DNA of 64,000 nt from AV80 sp035644055. Its GTDB lineage: Bacteria; Verrucomicrobiota; Verrucomicrobiia; Chthoniobacterales; UBA10450. The translations under genes and the position numbers were made by a program. Shown here piece after piece: positions 26,299 through 34,115 of the stretch; position 1 is the first letter of the stretch; each line of letters opens with the position of its first letter. Location of the stretch: positions 1 to 64,000 of the forward strand of contig DASQPH010000072.1 in NCBI GenBank assembly GCA_035644055.1. The letters are read 5' to 3'. The notes beneath the pieces are model-generated. The model had not been told where the DNA came from. It searched no databases and saw nothing but the letters and a program-made list of their open reading frames with translations.

Positions 26299-28884
26299 AT
26301 GATCCAGGATCTTAAGTTCGCCTTCCGGCAGCTTTACAAGGCGCCGGGGTTCACCGCCGCGGCTGTCATCGTCCTCGCGCTCGGCATTGGCGCCAATACC
26401 GCCGTTTTTAGTCTCGTCCACACGATGTTCTTCGCGCCGCCGCCCTACGCGAAGCCGCAGGAAGTCGTTCAGATTTTTTCACAGGACAAAAAGAATCCGA
26501 AAACGTATCGCGGCTTTTCCCAGCCGACTTACCAGGACATTCGCGCCCAGAATACTGTTTTCGCCGACGTGATGTCGTACAACCTTGCGATGATCGGGCT
26601 CGGCCAAAAAGGCGACACCCGGCGCACTTTCGGCGCAATCGTCAGCTCGAATTATTTCTCCGTTCTTGGCGTTCCCCTGGCGCGCGGCCGCACCTTCACG
26701 CCAGAGGAGGAAGCGATCGGCCGCAACGCTCCAGTTGCCATCGTCAGCTACGCTTATTGGCAGAAGCATAATCTCGATCCAGCCGTGCTCGGTTCGGACC
26801 TGCTCATCAACGGCCATCCGTTCACGATTGTCGGGATCGCGCCGCGCGGTTTCACGGGGACACTCCAAATTTTTTCTGTCGAAGTCTGGGTGCCGTTCAG
26901 CAATTACGACCGGATCGCGAACGATTTCGAGCAGGCGAGCAAAACGACATTCGGCGATCGGGCCGGGCAACAGTTGATCGTCGTAAGCCGGCTCAAACCC
27001 GGAGTCACAGCTGCGAGCGCGAAGCCGGCGCTCGAAGGATTGGCGGCGAATCTCGAGAAAGCGTTTCCGGTCGAGCAAAAGGATCAGACTTTCACGACCA
27101 CACCGATCTCGCGGTTTTCCGTCAGCACATCGCCCTCGGGCGAGGGGAACCTGGCGAGTATCGCGCCGTTGTTGCTCGGAATGGCCATCGTCGTCTTGCT
27201 CGTTGCGTGTCTTAACCTCGCCAACATGCTCCTCGCGCGCGGCACAGCGCGCCGGAAAGAAATCGCCATTCGTCTCGCGCTTGGCGGCAGTCGGTTCCGT
27301 ATCGTGCGGCAACTTCTCACTGAAGGCTTCGTCCTCGCGCTGGTGGGCGGCGCGGGCGGATTACTCCTTGGCCTCTGGTCGTCGGACTTGTTGGTCGCGT
27401 CATTAGGCAAGATGATACCGCTCGACATCGTCTGGCTCGCCGGCCCGAATCCGGCGATCCTGGCGGCGACCTTTGCGTTCTGTGTCGTCGGCACGATCGG
27501 ATTCGCCCTCGGACCGGCTCTCAAACTTTCCCGCAGCGCTGTGGTCGCGGACCTCAAGGAACAGGCCGGCGAAGATGTCGTTCGGCGACGGTGGAAATTT
27601 CTCCCGCGCAATCGGCTCGTGGTCGCGCAAATTGCCTTTTCGCTCGCGTTGCTCACGGCTGCCGCGCTGTTCATTCGCGGCGCCGGAAAAGCCGCTTCGG
27701 TCGAAACCGGTCTGTCGCCTGGCGCCAGTTTCCTGGTTGAAACCGACGCCAGCCTTGCGGGCTACGATCAGAAACGCGCGCAAGATCTTTACCGCAATCT
27801 CGAGGAACGCCTCGCAGCCCTGCCCGGCGCCGAACACGCCAGCGTTTCGGCGACGATCCCCTTTGGAATGATTTCGTTGAGCCGAAACATTCAGCGCGCC
27901 GGTCTCCAACCTGCACCCGACGCGAAACCGGCCACCGCGGCCGAAGGTCTCGCCTTTAGCGCCGCCTGGAACACAGTCGGCGCCGATTATTTCGCGACCG
28001 TCGGCCTGCCGCTCGTGCGCGGTCGCGTCTTCATGCAAGCCGAGACGACGCAATCCGGCGGACCGATGGTCGCAATCGTCGATGAAGTTCTCGCCAAGAA
28101 ACTTTGGCCGGATGGTGACGCGCTGGGCCAGCGCATCCAATACGCCAGCGATAACGCGCCTAAAGCAAAAGGAGGCGGGAACGGCGTCGGCATGACCGGT
28201 GATCTTTCTGGGGAAACGGGCAAGGAAACAATTGAGATCGTCGGCATCGTTCCAGCGACCAAGCAGGAGCTTTTCGAAAAAGATCCGCGCGGCCAGATTT
28301 ACGTACCATTTGCGCGCGGTTTTCAAAGTAACGTCAATTTCTTCGTTCGCTTCCACTCCCTCGCGGCAGGCTCTGAAGGCAGCACCGCCGATCTCCTTCG
28401 TCGCACTGTGCGCGACGTCGATCCCGCGCTGCCGGTGTTATCGCTCAAGAGCTTCTCGCAACATCTCGACAGCAACTTCCAGCTTTGGATTGTCCGCGCC
28501 GGCGCCGCCTTGTTCTCCGTCTTTGGCGTCCTCGCTCTCGGCCTCGCGGTCGTCGGTCTTTACGGCGTGAAAGCGTATTCCGTCGCGCGACGCACCCGCG
28601 AAATCGGCATTCGGATGGCGCTCGGCGCGCAACCTGGAGCCGTTCTGCGGATGATCATGGGCGAAGGTTCGATCATGCTTCTGAGCGGCATCATCATTGG
28701 GCTGCTTCTCGCCGCCGGGACTGGAAAAATCCTGAGCGGCTTGCTTTACAAAGTTGGCGCGCTCGATCCCATCGCATTCACGGTCGCTCCTCTCACCCTC
28801 GCCGCCGCCGCGCTAATCGCGACGTGGCTCCCCGCCCGGCGCGCCACGCGGATCAGCCCGATGGCGGCGCTAAGGACCGAATAG
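26299..28884 (+). CDS. ADOP-type ABC transporter permease (MacB/FtsX family)
   Basis: An 861-residue inner-membrane protein typical of the duplicated orphan permeases first noted in Acidobacteria. Order: MIQDLKFAFRQLYKAPGFT start, TM1 (AAVIVLALGIGANTAVFSLV), a MacB periplasmic domain (about 60-260), FtsX three-helix block (MAIVVLLVACLNLANMLLAR and following), a second TM and periplasmic domain (about 430-680), and a final FtsX block (GAALFSVFGVLALGLAVVGL, REIGIRMALGAQPG). There is no ATPase gene beside it, as usual for this family. The cargo is unknown, possibly a peptide or drug. Confidence 0.9.
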   Translation: MIQDLKFAFRQLYKAPGFTAAAVIVLALGIGANTAVFSLVHTMFFAPPPYAKPQEVVQIFSQDKKNPKTYRGFSQPTYQDIRAQNTVFADVMSYNLAMIGLGQKGDTRRTFGAIVSSNYFSVLGVPLARGRTFTPEEEAIGRNAPVAIVSYAYWQKHNLDPAVLGSDLLINGHPFTIVGIAPRGFTGTLQIFSVEVWVPFSNYDRIANDFEQASKTTFGDRAGQQLIVVSRLKPGVTAASAKPALEGLAANLEKAFPVEQKDQTFTTTPISRFSVSTSPSGEGNLASIAPLLLGMAIVVLLVACLNLANMLLARGTARRKEIAIRLALGGSRFRIVRQLLTEGFVLALVGGAGGLLLGLWSSDLLVASLGKMIPLDIVWLAGPNPAILAATFAFCVVGTIGFALGPALKLSRSAVVADLKEQAGEDVVRRRWKFLPRNRLVVAQIAFSLALLTAAALFIRGAGKAASVETGLSPGASFLVETDASLAGYDQKRAQDLYRNLEERLAALPGAEHASVSATIPFGMISLSRNIQRAGLQPAPDAKPATAAEGLAFSAAWNTVGADYFATVGLPLVRGRVFMQAETTQSGGPMVAIVDEVLAKKLWPDGDALGQRIQYASDNAPKAKGGGNGVGMTGDLSGETGKETIEIVGIVPATKQELFEKDPRGQIYVPFARGFQSNVNFFVRFHSLAAGSEGSTADLLRRTVRDVDPALPVLSLKSFSQHLDSNFQLWIVRAGAALFSVFGVLALGLAVVGLYGVKAYSVARRTREIGIRMALGAQPGAVLRMIMGEGSIMLLSGIIIGLLLAAGTGKILSGLLYKVGALDPIAFTVAPLTLAAAALIATWLPARRATRISPMAALRTE

Positions 28885-28948
28885 CAGGGCGCAGCGAAGC
28901 GGGCGATCCACTCCTAGTGGCACCTTTCTCGCTAGTTCGAGACGAGCT

Positions 28949-29602
28949 GTGCGCCACACATGCTCCATTCTCCTTTTGGCGGCCGGTCTCGCGGCTGGGT
29001 CCGTGCGGGCCCAGGTCGCAATTGAAGGCACGGTCCAGCTGCCAAAGCCCTCGGTCGATCGCGGACTGAATCAGCGCTACAGCGCCAGCGCGGACATTGC
29101 GTTGGCCCCGACGAATCCGCCGGCGGCGGTCGTTTATCTGGAAGGCGATTTTCGCTCAACCCAAGCCAGTGCGGCAAAAACGCCGGCGCAGGTAGCGCAA
29201 AAGAACATCGCGTTCGCGCCCGACCTGCTGCCGGTCCTGGTCGGCACCGCCGTCGAGTTCCCAAACATGGACGACACCTACCACAACGTTTTTTCCTACT
29301 CGAAAACGAAGCGGTTCGATCTCGGTCGTTACCGGAAGGACGAAAAGCCGACGACCGTCGTTTTCGACAAACCGGGAGCCGTCACCATTCACTGCGAAAT
29401 TCATGAGAGAATGCGCGGCACCATTCTCGTTCTGGAGACGCCCTATTTTCAGAAGACGGACCCGGCGGGGCGCTACCGTCTGGAGCATCTTCCCGCCGGC
29501 AGCTACGTCCTGAAGGCCTGGGTGGCCGGCGACGACGTCCGGCAGCGTCCCGTGGAATTGAAAACCGGCATGACTTTCCATGTCGATTTTCCAGCCAAGT
29601 AA
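28949..29602 (+). CDS. Exported cupredoxin-domain protein (methylamine-utilisation-like)
   Basis: A 217-residue protein with a signal peptide (about 1-21, ending VRA) and a GTG start. A plastocyanin-like domain carries His112 in YHNVF and Cys149, His152, Met155 in IHCEIHERM, a full type 1 copper set. The C-terminal ~50 residues (DPAGRYRLEHLPAGSYVLKAWVAG) form a carboxypeptidase-regulatory-like beta domain. It is followed closely by the hybrid histidine kinase gene and an outer-membrane barrel gene, so it may be the periplasmic partner of a sensing or electron-transfer set. Confidence 0.82.
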   Translation: MRHTCSILLLAAGLAAGSVRAQVAIEGTVQLPKPSVDRGLNQRYSASADIALAPTNPPAAVVYLEGDFRSTQASAAKTPAQVAQKNIAFAPDLLPVLVGTAVEFPNMDDTYHNVFSYSKTKRFDLGRYRKDEKPTTVVFDKPGAVTIHCEIHERMRGTILVLETPYFQKTDPAGRYRLEHLPAGSYVLKAWVAGDDVRQRPVELKTGMTFHVDFPAK

Positions 29603-29668
29603 CCTCCCATTACCTTCCCCTACAATCTTACGGGCGCGCTGAGCTTCCGCGCGAAGCTTCTCCTGGCG

Positions 29669-31840
29669 ATGATGCTCGTCGTCCTCGCGGTGACGACGGC
29701 GACGGTTTATCTCGCGGAGAAAAATCGGCGGAGCAATCAGCAGCAACTGCTCGACGCGCAATTTCAGAATCGCGTCCAATCGTTCCTGAAAATCCAGGCG
29801 GCGCAATCGGAGGCCATTACTGAAAAATGCCTGGCGCTTTCGCATTCGGTGCGGCTCCGGGCGGCGCTGGAGGAACGCGACGTTGATGATTTGTATCAGA
29901 ACGCGCTCACCGAACTCGAAGAAATGCTGGATCGCACTGGAGCGTCGCCCGACGCCACGCGGGCATCCTTCTTCCGATTCTTCGACGGCGACGGCCTCAT
30001 CTTGTCGCCTGAAAACCATCCGGCCGGGCTGACGGACCAGCCGGCCTTGCAGGAAGCGTTGTCGCGAATGGCGAAAGGGTTGCGCGAAGACGATGAGCAG
30101 GCAGTCGGCTTCATCGCCTTGGCGCGGGGCAATCGGCCATCCGCTCTACGCAGAATTGTGCTGACAAAAATCCGCGGCCCGAACGGCAAAATGCTCGGAG
30201 CGCTGGTGGTCGGTTTCCCGCTCACGAATCTCGAGGACACGGAAGTCGATCGCGCCGGCGCTATCCAAAGCGGCATCTGGCTCGATCAACGCCTCTACAT
30301 TGAAACCCTGAGCCTCGCGGACCGGCAACTCGTCAGCGAACGACTCCGCGCCGCTTCGAGCAAAGAAACGGCGAACCATTTTCCGATCGATCTCGAAAGC
30401 GGTCCGCACCTTCTCTATTACAAAGCGCTCGATCCCGAGACCCAGTTCGCGCCCGCCTATCAGGTTTGCCTTTATCCGCTGAGCGCTTCGATCCGGGACG
30501 AGCAGGCGTTGCGCTGGAAGATCATCGCGTTCGGCCTGGTCGTTCTCTCTTTCGGTTTCGCCGCGAGTTTGTTTGTGGCCAAAGGCCTTTCCAAACCGGT
30601 CGAAAAAATCGTGGCCGGCTCGGTGGAAAACCTGACCCGGCGCAAGCAAGCCGAGGAAGATTTGCGAGAGACGAATCGCGAGCTGGAGAAAGCGCTCACG
30701 GAATTGAAGGCCACGCAGCAACAGGTCATCCAGCAGGAACGTCTCAGCGCCATCGGCCAAATGGCGAGCGGCATCGCTCATGATTTTAATAACACGTTGA
30801 CTCCCATTTTGGGATTCGCAGAGCTGCTCCTGGAAAATCCGCGGCTGCTCGAAAACAGAGCGGAAACGCGCCGTTGCCTCGAAATGTTGCGCACGTCCGC
30901 GAAGGATGCGGCCAGCGTCGTCAGCCGGCTCCGCGAATTCTATCGGCCGGTCGAAACGGATGAGGAATTTCCGTTGGTCGATTTGGCCAAGATCGTTCAA
31001 CAGGCCGTTTCGCTGACCGAACCGAAGTGGCGACGCCAAACCCAGGCGACGGGATTAACCGTTGAAGTGGTGGCGGAAGCGAAGGCGTCCCCGTTCGTCG
31101 CCGGGCAGGAATCCGCGCTGCGCGAAGTCCTGACCAATCTCATTTTCAACGCGGTCGACGCTATGCCGCAAGGCGGCCGCATTTCGCTCGAGACTTCGGT
31201 CGAAGAAGAAAACGCCGTCATTCGCGTGCGCGACAACGGCGCCGGCATGACGGAAAGCGTCCGCCAGCGGTGTCTCGAGCCGTTCTTCTCAACCAAGGGT
31301 GAACGCGGCACCGGGCTTGGCCTTTCGATGGTTTACGGAATCATCGAGCGACACCGGGGGAAATTGGAAATCGAATCCGCGCCTGGCCAGGGAACCACCT
31401 TCATCATCCGCCTGCCAATCGCCGACGCGTCCGCGATGCAAAATCCGGAAAGTTCAGCTCAAGCCAGCGCGAAATCGTCGCTCAACGTTCTGATCGTCGA
31501 CGACGAACCGCGGGTGCTCGAAGTCGTCTCGGCATATTTGCGTTGTGATGGGCATTCCGTCTCGACCGCCGCAAGCGGCCGCGAGGGGTTGGAGAAATTT
31601 CGCCGGAACCAATTCGATCTCGTAGTTCTCGACCGCGTGATGCCGGAGATGAGCGGCGATCAGACCGCGCGCTTCATCAAGCAAGTCAATGAACGCATTC
31701 CGGTGATCATGCTCACCGGCTTCGGCGCCCTGATCGAAGTCAGCGGATCGCAGCCAGCGGCCGTGGACGTCGTGCTAAATAAACCGGTCACGCTCGATGT
31801 GTTGCGCAAAACCATCGGCAAGCTTCTCCATGCCGCGTAA
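29669..31840 (+). CDS. Hybrid sensor histidine kinase with C-terminal receiver
   Basis: A 723-residue inner-membrane kinase. A first TM (about 1-15), a periplasmic sensor of ~260 residues (cache-like), a second TM (IIAFGLVVLSFGFAASLFVA), a coiled coil (about 325-355), HisKA with His371 in ASGIAHDFNNTLTPILGF, a HATPase domain (NLIFNAVDAMPQGG, RDNGAGM, GTGLGLSMVYGI) and a receiver with Asp655 in LVVLDRVMPEMSG. The real start may be upstream: LSFRAKLLLA precedes the first ATG in frame without a standard start codon except CTG at 29639. Its last 11 bases overlap the barrel gene. Confidence 0.88.
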   Translation: MMLVVLAVTTATVYLAEKNRRSNQQQLLDAQFQNRVQSFLKIQAAQSEAITEKCLALSHSVRLRAALEERDVDDLYQNALTELEEMLDRTGASPDATRASFFRFFDGDGLILSPENHPAGLTDQPALQEALSRMAKGLREDDEQAVGFIALARGNRPSALRRIVLTKIRGPNGKMLGALVVGFPLTNLEDTEVDRAGAIQSGIWLDQRLYIETLSLADRQLVSERLRAASSKETANHFPIDLESGPHLLYYKALDPETQFAPAYQVCLYPLSASIRDEQALRWKIIAFGLVVLSFGFAASLFVAKGLSKPVEKIVAGSVENLTRRKQAEEDLRETNRELEKALTELKATQQQVIQQERLSAIGQMASGIAHDFNNTLTPILGFAELLLENPRLLENRAETRRCLEMLRTSAKDAASVVSRLREFYRPVETDEEFPLVDLAKIVQQAVSLTEPKWRRQTQATGLTVEVVAEAKASPFVAGQESALREVLTNLIFNAVDAMPQGGRISLETSVEEENAVIRVRDNGAGMTESVRQRCLEPFFSTKGERGTGLGLSMVYGIIERHRGKLEIESAPGQGTTFIIRLPIADASAMQNPESSAQASAKSSLNVLIVDDEPRVLEVVSAYLRCDGHSVSTAASGREGLEKFRRNQFDLVVLDRVMPEMSGDQTARFIKQVNERIPVIMLTGFGALIEVSGSQPAAVDVVLNKPVTLDVLRKTIGKLLHAA

Positions 31841-33059
31841 ATCGTCGCTGCTGATTTTTGTCGCCGTGGCTTCCGCGCTCACGGCACGCGCCGACTTTCT
31901 GGACAAAGTTCACGACACTCTCTCGCTGAGCGACTCGCAAAACCGTTTTCATCTTCAGCTCAGCGGCCTCGCCGATCTCGAAGCGTATTCCATCGATCAA
32001 CCAGCGCCCGGTCTCATTTTTTCCGAGCACGATTTTCTTCTCAATCCGCGGTTGACCCTCTTCCTCGACCTCGAGATCGGCGCGAACGTTTATTTCTTTG
32101 CGCAGGCGCGGATGGATCGCGGCTTCGATCCGAGCGATGGCGGCGCCCGGGGCAGGTTGGACGAATACTTTCTTCGCTACACTCCGGCGAAGAACGTCCA
32201 TATCCAGATCGGACAATTTGCGACTGTCGTCGGCAACTGGGTGCAGCGACACGACACCTGGCAAAATCCTTTCATCAACGCGCCGCTCCCCTACGAAAAT
32301 CTGACAGGCATCTGGGACAGCGCCGCTCCGGATGAAACCGACGTGCTTCTGGAATGGAGCCACGTCGGGGAGTACAACAGCGGCGATTACTCCGATAAAT
32401 ATCTGCGCCTTCCCATCATCTGGGGTCCGAGCTACGCGAGCGGGGTCGCGGTTTCGGGGACTTGCGGTGGATTCGATTACGCCGTCGAAATGAAAAATGC
32501 CGCACTCGCTTCACGGCCCGAGTCCTGGAGCATCGCTGAACGCGGTCTCCAAGATCCGACATTCAGCGGACGCGCCGGTTTTCGTCCGAACGAAATGTGG
32601 AACTTTGGCGTGTCGGCTAGCGCCGGTCCTTATCTCCTCTCCGTTGCCGCGCCTACTCTTCCTGCTGGTCGCGGGATCGGCGATTATCGCGAGCTGGTTC
32701 TGGCGCAGGATGTTTCCTTCGCGTGGCATCACCTTCAGTTGTGGGCCGAGTTCTACGAGGCGCGCTTCCAAGTGCCGGGCATCGGCGACGCCGACACGTT
32801 CTCCTATTACTTCGAAGCGAAATACAAAATCACGTCGCAGCTTTACGGCGCGTTGCGCTGGAACCAGCAGCTTTTCGGCACGATCCGCGATGAGGATAGC
32901 TGGACGAGGTGGGGCAACGACATCTGGCGTGTCGACGCCGCGCTTGGTTATCGCTTCACCGATTATCTCCAGGCGAAACTCCAATACAGCTTCAGCCGTC
33001 AGGCTTCGGTACGCGAAGGCGAACACCTTTTCGCCGGCCAGCTCACCGCGAAATTTTAG
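31830..33059 (+). CDS. Outer-membrane beta-barrel (porin-like) protein
   Basis: A 409-residue exported protein: signal peptide (MPRKSSLLIFVAVASALTARA), then alternating amphipathic strands typical of a porin barrel (YFFAQARMDRGF, YFLRYTPAKNVHIQIGQF, WAEFYEARFQV, YYFEAKYKITSQLYGALRWN) ending with a terminal Phe (FAGQLTAKF), the usual outer-membrane assembly signal. The GQFATVVGNWVQRHD region recalls phosphate-selective or substrate-specific porins. It starts inside the kinase gene, so the two are translationally coupled. The ligand is unknown. Confidence 0.8.
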   Translation: MPRKSSLLIFVAVASALTARADFLDKVHDTLSLSDSQNRFHLQLSGLADLEAYSIDQPAPGLIFSEHDFLLNPRLTLFLDLEIGANVYFFAQARMDRGFDPSDGGARGRLDEYFLRYTPAKNVHIQIGQFATVVGNWVQRHDTWQNPFINAPLPYENLTGIWDSAAPDETDVLLEWSHVGEYNSGDYSDKYLRLPIIWGPSYASGVAVSGTCGGFDYAVEMKNAALASRPESWSIAERGLQDPTFSGRAGFRPNEMWNFGVSASAGPYLLSVAAPTLPAGRGIGDYRELVLAQDVSFAWHHLQLWAEFYEARFQVPGIGDADTFSYYFEAKYKITSQLYGALRWNQQLFGTIRDEDSWTRWGNDIWRVDAALGYRFTDYLQAKLQYSFSRQASVREGEHLFAGQLTAKF

Positions 33060-33074
33060 GGGCACAAGGCGGCG

Positions 33075-33147
<73 letters not shown>

Positions 33148-33189
33148 GTGGTCGCGACGACGCGGGCGCAAACTATGCCGCAATCCGGT

Positions 33190-33244
33190 TGTAGGGCAAG
33201 CGCTCCGCTTGCCATCGTTCGGCAGGCGGTGCGCCTGCCCTACA
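33190..33244. repeat. GTAG-bounded double-hairpin element (A), REP/BIME-like
   Basis: GTAG (33191-33194) is followed by hairpin GGCAAGCG-CTC-CGCTTGCC (33195-33213), a 7-bp spacer, then GGCAGGCG-GTG-CGCCTGCC (33221-33239) and CTAC (33240-33243). The two hairpins differ by an A:T to G:C exchange that preserves pairing. Bases 33240-33242 are the TAG stop of aat. The same family occurs at 41071-41130. Confidence 0.85.
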
Positions 33245-33809
33245 AAAAACTGCGCGGAAGATTCACCGCTGTCGTGAGGAGATGAAGGTATTTCGGGCGG
33301 GGAACTTCGATGGCGCCGAATTGTTGCAAGTGCGGCGTGAGCCATTGGGTGTCGAGCAAAACAAATTTTCGGCTCCGCAGGTGCTCGACCAGGCCGAGAA
33401 GCGCCACCTTCGACGCGTCCCGCACGTGATGAAACATCGACTCGCCGAAGAAGGCGCCGCCGATCGCGACACCGTAAAGTCCCCCGGCCAATTTCCCGTC
33501 CTGCCACGCTTCGATGGAATGAGCGTGGCCGAGCTGATGCAATCGCACATAGCTCGCGATGATCTGGTCGTTGATCCAGGTCTCAGGCCGGCGCGCGCAT
33601 TCCCGCATCACGTCGGTGAACGAAACATCGATGCGAATCTCGAAAACGCCTTTCCGGACCGCGCGTTCCACGGTGTGCGGCACGTGAAATTCCTTCAGCG
33701 GCAAAATCGCGCGGGGATCGGGCGAGAACCATTCGATCGCGCCATCAGCCATCGCCATCGGAAACACGCCGAGGCGATAGCCTTGCAATAACACCTCAGG
33801 TTCAATCAT
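33240..33809 (-). CDS. aat: Leucyl/phenylalanyl-tRNA-protein transferase
   Basis: Adds Leu or Phe from tRNA to proteins with N-terminal Arg/Lys, marking them for ClpAP degradation (N-end rule). At 189 residues it is shorter than the ~234-residue E. coli enzyme and lacks most of its N-terminal domain. Visible family sequence: YRLGVFPMA, WFSPDPRAILPL, ETWINDQIIASYVRLHQLGHAHSIEAW, GGLYGVAIGGAFFGESMFH, LLDTQWLTPHLQQFGA. The TAG stop lies in repeat element A, which also suggests where the 3' end was set. Upstream is a heptad array shared with the divergent lipoprotein/guaA start. Confidence 0.93.
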   Translation of the reverse strand: MIEPEVLLQGYRLGVFPMAMADGAIEWFSPDPRAILPLKEFHVPHTVERAVRKGVFEIRIDVSFTDVMRECARRPETWINDQIIASYVRLHQLGHAHSIEAWQDGKLAGGLYGVAIGGAFFGESMFHHVRDASKVALLGLVEHLRSRKFVLLDTQWLTPHLQQFGAIEVPRPKYLHLLTTAVNLPRSFL

Positions 33810-33813
33810 TGCA

Positions 33814-33910
33814 GAAAGTGATCAGTGATCAGTGATCAGTGACAAGTAAAGCACTTGCGCGAGGCGAACGGCAAAACTGATCACTGGTTACTTGTCACTG
33901 ATCACTTTTC
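33814..33910. repeat. Heptad repeat array (GTGATCA)n in inverted arrangement
   Basis: The left arm AAA-GTGATCA-GTGATCA-GTGATCA-GTGACAA-GTAAA (about 33815-33850) and right arm TTACTTG-TCACTGA-TCACTTTT (33888-33910) are inverted copies; the left arm has extra 7-bp words. The array fills the gap between the divergent aat and lipoprotein starts. Confidence 0.8.
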
Positions 33911-33926
33911 CAAGTAATCTTCGCGC

Positions 33927-34115
33927 TTGAAGGCCTTCATCGCCGCTTTCCTCCTCGCGAGCGCCGCCTTTCTGCTCGGCGGGTGCGCCGATCCGCTTGA
34001 ACAAGGCACGGTCCAGGAGGTGCCGGAAAAATTCCAGCGCGGCATCACTGGAAACGGGACGTTGGGACCGATGGATCGTTCCGACGATCCAAACATGAGG
34101 GAAATGCATCCATGA
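33927..34115 (+). CDS. Small lipoprotein
   Basis: A 62-residue predicted lipoprotein with TTG start: hydrophobic signal (AFIAAFLLASAAFLLGG) and lipobox LLGGC, Cys at about residue 20, then a short Asp/Pro/Glu-rich mature part. The +2 Ala after Cys suggests outer-membrane sorting. Its stop overlaps guaA by 4 bp (ATGA), so it is co-transcribed with guaA. I do not recognise its family. Confidence 0.65.
   Translation: MKAFIAAFLLASAAFLLGGCADPLEQGTVQEVPEKFQRGITGNGTLGPMDRSDDPNMREMHP

Noticed and set aside
22503..28927. Shared CTAGTGGCACC words near 22503 and 28915
   Set aside because: Only 11 bp shared, in two leaders with different surroundings; may be chance.
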